Positions 1 to 5,296 of a DNA stretch of 5,296 nt are shown one piece after another. Within the stretch, counting starts at the first letter, position 1. Every line of letters starts with the position of its first letter. The DNA lies in the NCBI GenBank assembly GCA_023397045.1, contig JAEWUR010000064.1, positions 1 through 5,296 on the forward strand. Reading direction: 5' to 3'. Origin of the DNA: Planctomycetota bacterium. GTDB lineage: Bacteria > Planctomycetota > Planctomycetia > Pirellulales > Thermoguttaceae. The position numbers were made by a program, and so were the translations under genes. The notes under the pieces are model-generated. The model did not search any database, was not told the origin of the DNA, and saw only the letters and a list, made by a program, of their open reading frames with translations.

Positions 1-27
1 GGCTCGCTTCGCTCGACCCACCCTACC
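1..27 (-). repeat. Partial dispersed intergenic repeat at window edge
   Basis: Read on the minus strand, these bases give GGTAGGGTGGGTCGAGCG followed by AAGCGAGCC, then the window ends. I associate the core GGTGGGTCGAGCGAAGCGAG with a repeat scattered between genes in planctomycetes and some other bacteria, usually closed by a matching GACCCACC arm. That second arm would lie outside the window, so the palindrome cannot be confirmed here. The core includes GCGAAGC, a known very stable DNA mini-hairpin. It sits 27 bases past the stop of the STN-like gene and could act as a transcription end or boundary. The identity rests on recall and inference. Confidence 0.35.
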
Positions 28-53
28 GTTTCGTTCCTTTCCGCAACAGAAAA

Positions 54-1100
54 CTACTTTCGCGCCCGCGCCGGTGCAATCTCGACAATCTTCCGCCGAC
101 GATGCGATTCGAGACCGGCCGGCTGCAAAAGTTTCTCGAACAACTCGTCGATCGAAACGTCTTCGACCGTCATCGTGACGCGCTGGTCAAGCGAGATTCC
201 CGCGGCCTTCAAGGCCGGCTCGTCAATTCTCAACTCCAATCCAAGCCGACCGGCGAGCTGCCGCAACACCGGCCCAAGTTGCTCATCCTGGATGGAAAGC
301 CGCCCGATGCGGACCCGTTCGAGACTGGTCGAGGGCCCCTTATCTATGGGCTGCCTGCCCGCCCGAGGCACACGAACCTCTGGAAACGGATCCGACGTCT
401 CCGGCAAGTCGTCCGGAATCGGAACTAACCGGATCTCCGTCGCCGTGGCATTGATCGCGTAGGTCAAACCGTACTGCCACACGATCAGCGTCAATCGATC
501 GAGCAGCGACAGCGGCGGCAGGTCAACGGCCGCCCAAAGATCGTGCGGAATCAACTCAGGATTCAACACGATCAAACCATTGTCGCGAGCCACTCCTTCC
601 AACAAATCGCGCGGCGCGGCAAGATCGCTCCAAGAGACCGCCTTCGTGCGAAACAATTTCCGCTGGATCGACGCCGGCAACTCGCGTACGCGTTGTTTGA
701 TGGCCGAAACGATCGGCGGCAATCGACCCGCATCGGCAATCGGAGCGAAGTAGACGACGTCGCCCAATCGCGTGACGCCCAGTCCGCTCCGTTCGGCGAT
801 CGTCTGCAACGCCTCGCGCAACGGCGCGTTCTTGATCGCAACTTCGACCTTCTTCCCGGGATCGACGCGACGATCGAGATAGATGGCCACGCGCTGCGAT
901 TGCGCGAGGTTTTCGATCGCATCGCGCAACGGATTGCCCGCCCAAAGAATCTCGACCGGCTGTGCGAGCGCCTGCTGGAATTCGGCGCCGGCAAGCCATT
1001 CGTCACGACCTTCGGCGCCCGCACCATCCGCCGCGATCCCGGCGAGCGTTAGCGCCATCGCCAGACCGCAAGCAGTTGTGAGCCTTCGATTTGCCGACAT
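54..1100 (-). CDS. Exported protein with three tandem STN-like domains
   Basis: No specific function is recognised. Residues 1-29 look like a Sec signal peptide: a basic NRR, a hydrophobic stretch at about 7-24, and a plausible cleavage after the AGA ending at residue 29. The mature protein should therefore be exported, most likely to the periplasm. The rest appears to be three copies of one beta-alpha-beta module at about residues 48-121, 152-228 and 265-344. Each opens with a short strand, then a helix with a Leu/Ala pattern (LRDAIENLA, PRDLLEGVA, LGPVLRQLA). A strand and a second 'L..aL..l' helix follow, and each closes with a strand (VVYFAPI, EIRLVPI, KIVEIAPA). The pattern resembles the STN (secretin and TonB short N-terminal) family, which occurs before secretin or TonB-receptor barrels. 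No barrel or plug is present. A Pro-rich linker lies at about 229-262. The ATG start is supported by a G-rich ribosome site just upstream and by the signal peptide. The gene is divergent from the TPR gene. The coding call is strong, the fold call moderate and the role unknown. Confidence 0.85.
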   Translation of the reverse strand: MSANRRLTTACGLAMALTLAGIAADGAGAEGRDEWLAGAEFQQALAQPVEILWAGNPLRDAIENLAQSQRVAIYLDRRVDPGKKVEVAIKNAPLREALQTIAERSGLGVTRLGDVVYFAPIADAGRLPPIVSAIKQRVRELPASIQRKLFRTKAVSWSDLAAPRDLLEGVARDNGLIVLNPELIPHDLWAAVDLPPLSLLDRLTLIVWQYGLTYAINATATEIRLVPIPDDLPETSDPFPEVRVPRAGRQPIDKGPSTSLERVRIGRLSIQDEQLGPVLRQLAGRLGLELRIDEPALKAAGISLDQRVTMTVEDVSIDELFEKLLQPAGLESHRRRKIVEIAPARARK

Positions 1101-1112
1101 TCCCCCCCCTCC
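1101..1112 (-). promoter_or_regulatory. G-run ribosome binding site of the STN-like gene
   Basis: On the minus strand the 12 bases directly before the ATG read GGAGGGGGGGGA. The GGAGG core leaves a 7-base spacer, which supports the ATG at 1100 as the true start. The site contains an unbroken run of eight G. Such a homopolymer can slip during replication, which would change the spacing but not the reading frame. Confidence 0.6.
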
Positions 1113-1159
1113 GTCGCGGGATGCAGTTTTCTGGCGTCCGGATGCCGCTTCCCTCCACT

Positions 1160-1165
1160 ATTGTA
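1160..1165 (-). promoter_or_regulatory. Candidate -10 box (TACAAT) for the STN-like gene
   Basis: On the minus strand TACAAT matches the sigma-70 -10 consensus at five of six bases and lies about 60 bases before the start codon. At 17-base spacing the -35 position holds only TTTTCG (1183-1188), a poor match, so this may be a weak or activated promoter. The call is based on motif resemblance alone. Confidence 0.3.
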
Positions 1166-1236
1166 CCCCCACTTTCATGTGACGAAAACAACCGATTTCA
1201 GCCGGGATTTTTGTGGAGATTCCTGCCGCCGCTGGT

Positions 1237-1242
1237 TACAAT
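1237..1242 (+). promoter_or_regulatory. Candidate -10 box (TACAAT) for the TPR gene
   Basis: TACAAT again matches the -10 consensus at five of six bases. A transcript would start near 1249, giving a leader of about 42 bases to the preferred GTG at 1291. The best nearby -35-like hexamer, TTGTGG (1211-1216), is 20 bases away, which is too far for a standard promoter. The same hexamer facing the other way at 1160-1165 makes this a plausible divergent control region. Confidence 0.3.
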
Positions 1243-1276
1243 CGGGATTGAGTGAAGGGGCCAAGGATTTTCGTTT

Positions 1277-1283
1277 GGGGGGA
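1277..1283 (+). promoter_or_regulatory. G-rich ribosome site that favours the GTG at 1291
   Basis: GGGGGGA ends 7 bases before the GTG at 1291, a normal Shine-Dalgarno distance. The alternative in-frame GTG at 1252 has no purine-rich site before it. It would also lie only about three bases after the expected transcript start of the TACAAT box. This site is the main reason for choosing the shorter protein. Confidence 0.45.
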
Positions 1284-1290
1284 CTCCGGC

Positions 1291-1956
1291 GTGAGCAAGC
1301 AGCCTGCTCGAAAACCGTATTTGCAAGCACTGTACCACGAATACTTGGAGAAGCAAGATTCGGCCGACTTCGCCGTTCGCGCTGCGCGTTGGTACCGTGC
1401 CGGCACCCTCGAACGACTCGCCCGCCACGAGCTTCGCGAAGTCCGCCGTGCCGCCGTCTTCGCCCTCGGATTGTTGGGCGATTACAACTCGAACCACGCC
1501 ATGGGCTGCGCCCTGCTGGATCCCGACCGCACCGTTCGCACGCTCGCCGACAATGGTATCCGCACGCTTTGGACGCGAACCGGAACCGACGCCGACCGCC
1601 AGGAATTGAGCGTCCTCGTCCGATTGAACGCGGCGCGACTCTATCAGGAAGCCATCCGCCGAGCCACCACGCTGATCGACGATGTCCCCTGGTTCGCCGA
1701 AGCCTGGTATCAGCGGGCCGAATCGCACCTGGGCACCGGCAACCTCGTCGAATCGATTCGCGATTGCCACCAAGCGCTCGAAATCAATCCCTACCACTTC
1801 GTGGCCGCCGCAAGCATGGGCCATGCCTACCTCGAACTCCAAAACTCGGTCTCGGCGCTCGAATGCTTCCGCCGCGCGTTGCGGCTGAATCCCGACCTCG
1901 AGGGCGTTCGCATCCAGGTCGCCCGACTAACGCGAACCGTCGAGGGAAATCGCTGA
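1291..1956 (+). CDS. HEAT-like plus TPR repeat protein
   Basis: This is a probable scaffold or protein-interaction protein of 221 residues; no enzyme motif is visible. Residues about 40-96 form paired helices with a HEAT-like look (LREVRRAAVFALGLLGD, then DPDRTVRTLADNGIRTLW). From about 110 to 205 the pattern is TPR: one half or degenerate unit (110-131), then two good units at about 134-167 (WFAEAWYQRAESHLGTGN... ALEINP) and 168-201 (AAASMGHAYLELQN... ALRLNP). No signal peptide or membrane segment is seen, so it is probably cytoplasmic. An in-frame GTG at 1252 would add 13 residues (KGPRIFVWGDSG after the start), but 1291 has the better ribosome site. The 3' end overlaps the convergent kinase gene by 30 bases. 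The coding call is strong; partner and process are unknown. Confidence 0.82.
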   Translation: MSKQPARKPYLQALYHEYLEKQDSADFAVRAARWYRAGTLERLARHELREVRRAAVFALGLLGDYNSNHAMGCALLDPDRTVRTLADNGIRTLWTRTGTDADRQELSVLVRLNAARLYQEAIRRATTLIDDVPWFAEAWYQRAESHLGTGNLVESIRDCHQALEINPYHFVAAASMGHAYLELQNSVSALECFRRALRLNPDLEGVRIQVARLTRTVEGNR

Positions 1957-2598
1957 TTTTCCCGACGCCAGCTTCTCGTTCAGATCGGACCATGCCTCTT
2001 CCGCCGTCGTCGTCGCGGTAATCGTTAGCTCGACAAACGGCACATCGCGCTGCCGATAGTGCTCGACCAGCGGCGCCGTGCGCCCACGAAAAATCTCAAG
2101 CTTCGTGCGCACCCGATCTAGGTCGTCGTCCAACCGGCCGGCGCGATCGCCGCCGATGTCGCTCTCCAATCGGGCAAGCACCGTCTCAGCCGTGCATGCG
2201 AGGCACACCACCGCCCGAACATCAAGAATCGCCTCGACCGCCTCGGCCTGCCCCACATGACGCGGCAGACCATTCAAAACGACCCAACCGAGGTCACTGA
2301 CCCGATGCCGCTGCAAAAATGATCGCAAAATCCGTTCGGCCACCGAAAACTGCTCGTCTTCCAACAACGCGCCGGTGGCCAACACGCCCCGCAAAAAATC
2401 GATGTCCGACAGGGTGATCTCTCCCGCAGGCCGGCCATCCGCAACAACGCGGCGCAGGTTTTCGCCAAAATCGAAATGAAAAAACGAAACCCCCGCGAGC
2501 CCTCGCGCCTCGATCATCCGGCCGAGCGGCGTCTTGCCCGAACCGGTTGGACCAAGCAAGAGCAGGGCAGGGCGGCGCGTTGAAAATGCACTAGCCAT
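1927..2598 (-). CDS. Adenylate-kinase-like P-loop NMP kinase
   Basis: This is a probable cytoplasmic nucleotide or small-molecule kinase of 223 residues. A Walker A loop GPTGSGKT is at 16-23 after a hydrophobic strand. NGLPRHVGQAE at 109-119 matches the adenylate kinase motif usually written DGFPRT..QA. The C-terminal part has R155-L-D-D-D, then KL at 166-167 and RTAPLVEHY (173-181), as in the adenylate kinase R.DD...RL..Y...T.PL..Y region. Differences from true Adk are a T-P in place of G-T after the P-loop lysine, and a short lid region with no zinc cysteines. The real substrate may therefore not be AMP. The ATG at 2598 is chosen because it follows the upstream stop by four bases. An in-frame TTG at 2655 would add 19 Arg-rich residues and overlap the hydrolase gene. 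The gene is likely co-transcribed with, and coupled to, that hydrolase. The family call is good; substrate and symbol are not assigned. Confidence 0.82.
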   Translation of the reverse strand: MASAFSTRRPALLLLGPTGSGKTPLGRMIEARGLAGVSFFHFDFGENLRRVVADGRPAGEITLSDIDFLRGVLATGALLEDEQFSVAERILRSFLQRHRVSDLGWVVLNGLPRHVGQAEAVEAILDVRAVVCLACTAETVLARLESDIGGDRAGRLDDDLDRVRTKLEIFRGRTAPLVEHYRQRDVPFVELTITATTTAEEAWSDLNEKLASGKSAISLDGSR

Positions 2599-2605
2599 CT
2601 TCCTA
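2596..2605 (-). promoter_or_regulatory. Stop-ribosome site-start junction (TAGGAAGATG)
   Basis: On the minus strand the hydrolase stop TAG, an AGGA purine site and the kinase ATG are compressed into ten bases. AGGA shares bases with the stop codon and is only two bases from the ATG, closer than an ideal Shine-Dalgarno site. This suggests that kinase translation relies on ribosomes finishing the hydrolase gene. Confidence 0.5.
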
Positions 2606-3622
2606 GGCAATCTGGTATCGGTAGACCGGCGTCTCGCTCTGATCGACCTCGTCAAGGTTCGTCACCGTTAGCCGTCCGCGCTGATGGAGATATTCAACCC
2701 GCGAACCGACGTCGGTGATCGCCAACACCTGGCGAAACCCGGTCGATTCCGGATACAGTTCGTTGGCGATCTCGTTGACCGACAACGGACGGCCCACCCG
2801 GCGAAGCATCTCGATCAGCCGATCGAGCCGGCGAAAATGCGCGCCGCGAATCGAATGGATTCGAGCCCCAAGGTCATGAATCGGTTGTTCGTGGGCTGCC
2901 AACGTCAATTCGAAACCCTGCATCCGTTCGATCTTGTCCAGCGAGGCAAGATAATGACCAAGCCCGGTGAAAGGTGCGGTGCTCTCAGGCCATTGCTGCG
3001 GCACGGTCTTCGCAAGAATATGGTCGGCCGAGAGCAAGATATTGCCCACGCCAATGCAAATGTGGCCCGGCGAATGACCGGGCGTATGGATGATTCGCAG
3101 ACCGTCAAGCTCTTGCCCATCGGCAAGCGACTGCTGAACGTCAACCCTTTCCACCGGCGTGCCAACGAAGTGCGAAATCTTCAGCAACTCGGCCCGGCGC
3201 GCAGGCTCGACGCCGGCCTGTTGAAAAAAGACTCGCAGCCGGCTGTTGCCGACCGCTACATACTCGCGATGCGAGGCGACGGCGACCTGATCCAACGGAT
3301 GGACAGCCACCTCGGCCTTCATCGTCATCAGCAGCCCGGTCAGCCCCCCGATGTGATCGACATGCCCGTGCGTGATGATAATCCGCTGGATGTCGCTGGG
3401 GCGTATGGCCTCGCCAAACCGTTCGTGGATCGACTCGATGCCGGAAAGGATATCCTCGGTCGAACGGCCGAACCCGCTGCCGGCGTCCACCAGGGTCGGT
3501 GGACCGGCCCCCAGTAGCAGGTAAACTCGGGCGGACAAGGCCTCGAACACCTGGCAAGGAATCCGATAGATCCGCACGCCGGTGCTCGATACAAACTGTT
3601 TCACAGGTGAAGGACCAGACAT
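2603..3622 (-). CDS. Metallo-beta-lactamase-fold hydrolase with winged helix
   Basis: This is a probable two-metal hydrolase of 339 residues. The metal motif THGHVDH gives H85, H87, D89 and H90. Further ligands fit H183 in TPGHSPGH, D200 in SADH and H244 in AAHE, so the full active-site set is present. Residues about 262-322 look like a winged helix (RRLDRLIEMLRRVGRPLSVN... RVEYLHQRGRL). This is the arrangement of LACTB2-like proteins, whose human member is reported as an endoribonuclease. Glyoxalase-II-like or other thioester and phosphoester activity is also possible. No signal peptide is seen. The ATG at 3622 is preferred, with a weak AAGG four bases upstream, over a TTG at 3658 that would add 12 residues. 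The gene is first in a two-gene unit with the kinase and is divergent from glpK across 83 bases. The fold is certain; the substrate is unknown. Confidence 0.88.
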   Translation of the reverse strand: MSGPSPVKQFVSSTGVRIYRIPCQVFEALSARVYLLLGAGPPTLVDAGSGFGRSTEDILSGIESIHERFGEAIRPSDIQRIIITHGHVDHIGGLTGLLMTMKAEVAVHPLDQVAVASHREYVAVGNSRLRVFFQQAGVEPARRAELLKISHFVGTPVERVDVQQSLADGQELDGLRIIHTPGHSPGHICIGVGNILLSADHILAKTVPQQWPESTAPFTGLGHYLASLDKIERMQGFELTLAAHEQPIHDLGARIHSIRGAHFRRLDRLIEMLRRVGRPLSVNEIANELYPESTGFRQVLAITDVGSRVEYLHQRGRLTVTNLDEVDQSETPVYRYQIA

Positions 3623-3668
3623 CCAACCTTGTGTACCCGACCGACCGAGGTTCCGCAAGGGCCGTGGC

Positions 3669-3697
3669 TTGCCGATGACCCGATTTCCGAGTAGATT
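3669..3697 (+). promoter_or_regulatory. Candidate glpK promoter giving a near-leaderless mRNA
   Basis: TTGCCG (3669-3674) and TAGATT (3692-3697) are separated by exactly 17 bases, each matching the sigma-70 consensus at four of six positions. Transcription would begin around 3704, about two bases before the glpK ATG. No Shine-Dalgarno sequence lies upstream of that ATG, which fits a leaderless message. No other element in the 83-base divergent region (3623-3705) was convincing. It also holds three CCGA units in tandem (3637-3648) and a widely spaced CCTTG/CAAGG pair (3627-3631, 3656-3660). Confidence 0.35.
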
Positions 3698-3705
3698 CCC
3701 CGATT

Positions 3706-5205
3706 ATGAAACCATTTATCCTTGCACTCGATCAGGGCACCACGTCGAGCCGGGCCATCGTTTTTGGGCGCGACGGACGCATCGTGGCCAAGGCGCAGGA
3801 GGAGTTCCAACAAATCCTGCCCGGCCCAGGCCTCGTCGAACACGATCCCGAGGCGATCTGGGCCACGCAACTCGGCGTCGCACGCCGCGCAATGGCCAGC
3901 GCAGGGCTTACGGCCGACGACATCGCCGCCATCGGGCTGACCAACCAACGCGAAACGACAATCCTCTGGGAACGCCAGACTGGCCGGCCCATTGGCAACG
4001 CCATCGTCTGGCAAAGCCGGCTCAGCGCAGGCATCTGCGACCGCCTGAAGGCCGATGGCGCCGAACCGGTGTTCCGCGACAAAACAGGGCTGGTCGTCGA
4101 TCCCTATTTCTGCGGCACAAAAATCAAATATCTGCTCGACGCCGACAGCCAATTGCGCGCGGCGGCCCGTCGCGGCGACGTCCTGTTCGGCACCGTCGAT
4201 AGCTGGCTGCTATGGCGTCTGACCGGCGGGCGGCTCCACGCCACCGACTACAGCAACGCAAGTCGAACGCTCATCTTCAACATCCACACGCTCGATTGGG
4301 ACGATGAACTGCTGGAGATTCTCGACATTCCTCGCGCAATGCTGCCCGAGGTCCGACCGTCGAGCGCTGTCTACGGCCAGACCGCCGACGACCTGTTCGG
4401 TGGGCCGATCCCCATCGCCGGCGTCGTCGGCGATCAACAGGCCGCGACGTTCGGCCAGGCATGCTTCTCGCCCGGCAGCGCAAAAAACACCTACGGCACC
4501 GGCTGTTTCGTGTTGATGAACGTCGGCGACCGTCCGGTAACGTCGCAAAACAACCTCCTGACGACGATCGGATGGCATCTCGATGGTCGAGTGACCTATT
4601 GCCTCGAAGGTTCGATCTTCGTGGCGGGGGCCGTCGTCCAGTGGCTGCGCGACGGACTGGGAATCCTTCGCAATTCGGCCGAGGTCGAACGACTGGCCAC
4701 CGAGACCCCGGACAACGGCGGCGTCTATTTCGTCCCCGCGCTCGTCGGATTGGGCGCGCCGCACTGGGATCCCTACGCACGCGGATCGATCTTCGGAATT
4801 TCACGCGGCACGACCGCCTCGCATCTCGCCCGGGCTGCACTCGAGTCGATGGCGTTCCAAACCTACGACGTGTTGGAAGCGATGCAGAAAGACTCCGGCG
4901 TTCCGCTCACCCAACTGAAAGTCGACGGCGGCGCATCGGTCAATCACACGTTGATGCAGTTCCAGTCCGACGTGCTCGACGTGCCCGTGCGTCGACCGGT
5001 CGTTGCCGAGACCACCGCGCTCGGCGCCGCCTACATGGCCGGACTGGCCGTCGGCTATTGGTCGCAACCAACGGAGATCAGCCGCAATTGGGCGCTCGAT
5101 CGCGAGTATCGCCCCAACATGACGGCCGACGACCGCACCCATCGTTTGTCCCGTTGGCACGAGGCTGTGCGAAGGAGCAAGCAGTGGGTAGTGGATGGTG
5201 GATAG
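3706..5205 (+). CDS. glpK: Glycerol kinase
   Basis: This enzyme phosphorylates glycerol with ATP to sn-glycerol 3-phosphate in the cytoplasm, feeding lipid synthesis and glycolysis. At 499 residues it has the usual family length. The N-terminal FGGY domain opens with [11 protein letters not shown] (8-18; D9, T13 and R17 at the nucleotide and substrate site). Glycerol-binding R82-E83 lie in TNQRET, and Y134 lies in [14 protein letters not shown]. The catalytic aspartate is D243 in GDQQA, followed by [10 protein letters not shown] (259-268). The second FGGY signature starts at GSIFGI (360-365), and the DGGAS nucleotide loop is at 407-411. The E. coli FBP-binding loop (GGKGGTR) and the phosphorylated His of Gram-positive enzymes are both absent from the matching segment at about 226-234 (TADDLFGGP). 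Allosteric control by FBP or the PTS is therefore unlikely. No ribosome site precedes the ATG. The last seven residues and the stop come from a tandem DNA repeat. No glpF, glpD or glpR adjoins it. Confidence 0.97.
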   Translation: MKPFILALDQGTTSSRAIVFGRDGRIVAKAQEEFQQILPGPGLVEHDPEAIWATQLGVARRAMASAGLTADDIAAIGLTNQRETTILWERQTGRPIGNAIVWQSRLSAGICDRLKADGAEPVFRDKTGLVVDPYFCGTKIKYLLDADSQLRAAARRGDVLFGTVDSWLLWRLTGGRLHATDYSNASRTLIFNIHTLDWDDELLEILDIPRAMLPEVRPSSAVYGQTADDLFGGPIPIAGVVGDQQAATFGQACFSPGSAKNTYGTGCFVLMNVGDRPVTSQNNLLTTIGWHLDGRVTYCLEGSIFVAGAVVQWLRDGLGILRNSAEVERLATETPDNGGVYFVPALVGLGAPHWDPYARGSIFGISRGTTASHLARAALESMAFQTYDVLEAMQKDSGVPLTQLKVDGGASVNHTLMQFQSDVLDVPVRRPVVAETTALGAAYMAGLAVGYWSQPTEISRNWALDREYRPNMTADDRTHRLSRWHEAVRRSKQWVVDGG

Positions 5206-5217
5206 TGGGTAGTGTTG
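5183..5217 (+). repeat. Degenerate 7-base tandem repeat at the glpK 3' end
   Basis: The units are AGTGGGT, AGTGGAT, GGTGGAT, AGTGGGT and a partial AGTGTTG, giving a consensus of AGTGGRT and about 4.6 copies. The array begins inside the codon for Gln493 of glpK. It encodes the tail WVVDGG and supplies the TAG stop at 5203-5205, then continues 12 bases past it. Arrays of this GTGGATAGTGG type are, as I recall, spread between genes in planctomycetes; that link is from memory. Confidence 0.75.
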
Positions 5218-5223
5218 TTTAGC

Positions 5224-5242
5224 GGCCGACGGCACGTCGGCC
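5224..5242 (+). terminator. Perfect 8-bp hairpin downstream of glpK
   Basis: GGCCGACG (5224-5231) and CGTCGGCC (5235-5242) are exact inverted repeats around a GCA loop. The hairpin starts 18 bases after the glpK stop and is strong and GC-rich. It lacks a following T run (the next bases are ATTCTCCA), so it is not a classical intrinsic terminator. It could end or stabilise the glpK transcript, or be a repetitive palindromic element. The structure is certain; the role is inferred. Confidence 0.5.
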
Positions 5243-5278
5243 ATTCTCCACATCAATCATTTTCCTTTCCATTCCTTC

Positions 5279-5294
5279 TGGCACGCGGCTTGCA
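5279..5294 (+). promoter_or_regulatory. Sigma-54 (-24/-12) promoter, reading out of the window
   Basis: TGGCACG (5279-5285), four bases, then TTGCA (5290-5294) matches the sigma-54 consensus TGGCACG-N4-TTGCW at every fixed position. The invariant GG (5280-5281) and GC (5292-5293) are ten bases apart as required. Sigma-54 promoters need an AAA+ activator bound upstream. The space back to glpK is only about 70 bases, so the activator site may lie in the repeat and hairpin region or within glpK. The gene it drives begins beyond the right edge and cannot be named. Confidence 0.7.
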
Positions 5295-5296
5295 CC

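Noticed and set aside
1065..1100. Lipoprotein signal at Cys11 of the STN-like protein
   Set aside because: The residues before the cysteine (LTTAC) do not fit a lipobox, and the hydrophobic segment continues past it, which favours a normal Sec signal peptide.
1252..1290. Longer TPR protein starting at GTG 1252
   Set aside because: No ribosome site precedes it and it is too close to the candidate -10 box. The added residues look non-homologous, and GTG 1291 has GGGGGGA at the right distance.
1198..1842. Minus-strand open frame of 214 codons across the TPR gene
   Set aside because: The plus strand encodes clear TPR motifs, and the opposite frame has no family features.
2599..2655. TTG start adding 19 Arg-rich residues to the kinase
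   Set aside because: It would overlap the hydrolase gene, use a rare start and place a basic tail before the expected short N-terminus of an Adk-like fold.
2684..3517. Plus-strand open frame of 277 codons opposite the hydrolase
   Set aside because: The minus-strand frame carries the complete metallo-beta-lactamase metal ligands, while the plus-strand product looks like shadow translation with no domain.
3627..3660. CCTTG/CAAGG inverted pair and CCGA triplet in the glpK-hydrolase divergent region as an operator
   Set aside because: The arms are only five bases with a 24-base gap, and the CCGA units are within chance for GC-rich DNA.
4210..4764. Long open frame on the minus strand inside glpK (184 codons), with others up to 187 codons
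   Set aside because: It lies wholly opposite a highly conserved glpK. GC-rich codon use makes long antisense frames common, and the translation has no recognisable motif.

Overview
This is a GC-rich bacterial chromosomal window with five protein-coding genes, most likely from a planctomycete of the Pirellulales type. That placement is an inference. It rests on a signal-peptide protein built from STN-like domains, a stand-alone HEAT/TPR protein, the absence of a Shine-Dalgarno site before glpK, and short intergenic repeats of a kind I associate with that group. No tRNA, rRNA, CRISPR array, insertion sequence or phage gene is visible, and no stretch over 300 bases lacks a gene.

Layout, left to right. 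Bases 1-53 lie downstream of the first gene and hold the cut end of a probable dispersed repeat. Bases 54-1100 (minus) encode an exported protein of 348 residues made of three tandem STN-like modules. A 190-base divergent control region follows (1101-1290). It has a TACAAT box facing each way and a G-rich ribosome site for each gene. Bases 1291-1956 (plus) encode a small HEAT-like plus TPR protein. Its 3' end overlaps, tail to tail by 30 bases, the 3' end of an adenylate-kinase-like P-loop protein (1927-2598, minus). That kinase is the second gene of a tight two-gene unit. The first gene is a metallo-beta-lactamase-fold hydrolase with a C-terminal winged helix (2603-3622, minus). An 83-base divergent region separates it from glpK, glycerol kinase (3706-5205, plus), which is complete and well conserved.

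The last 91 bases are the richest non-coding part. A degenerate 7-base tandem repeat supplies the final codons and the stop of glpK. An 8-bp hairpin follows, and then a near-perfect sigma-54 (-24/-12) promoter points out of the window to an unseen gene.

The genes do not form an obvious single pathway. glpK feeds glycerol into central metabolism and has no glpF or glpD partner here. The hydrolase and kinase are probably co-transcribed and translationally coupled, but their substrates cannot be read from the sequence. I see no convincing novel multi-gene system. The most checkable points are the sigma-54 promoter, the repeat that has become the glpK C-terminus, the triplicated STN-like protein, and the coupled hydrolase-kinase pair.
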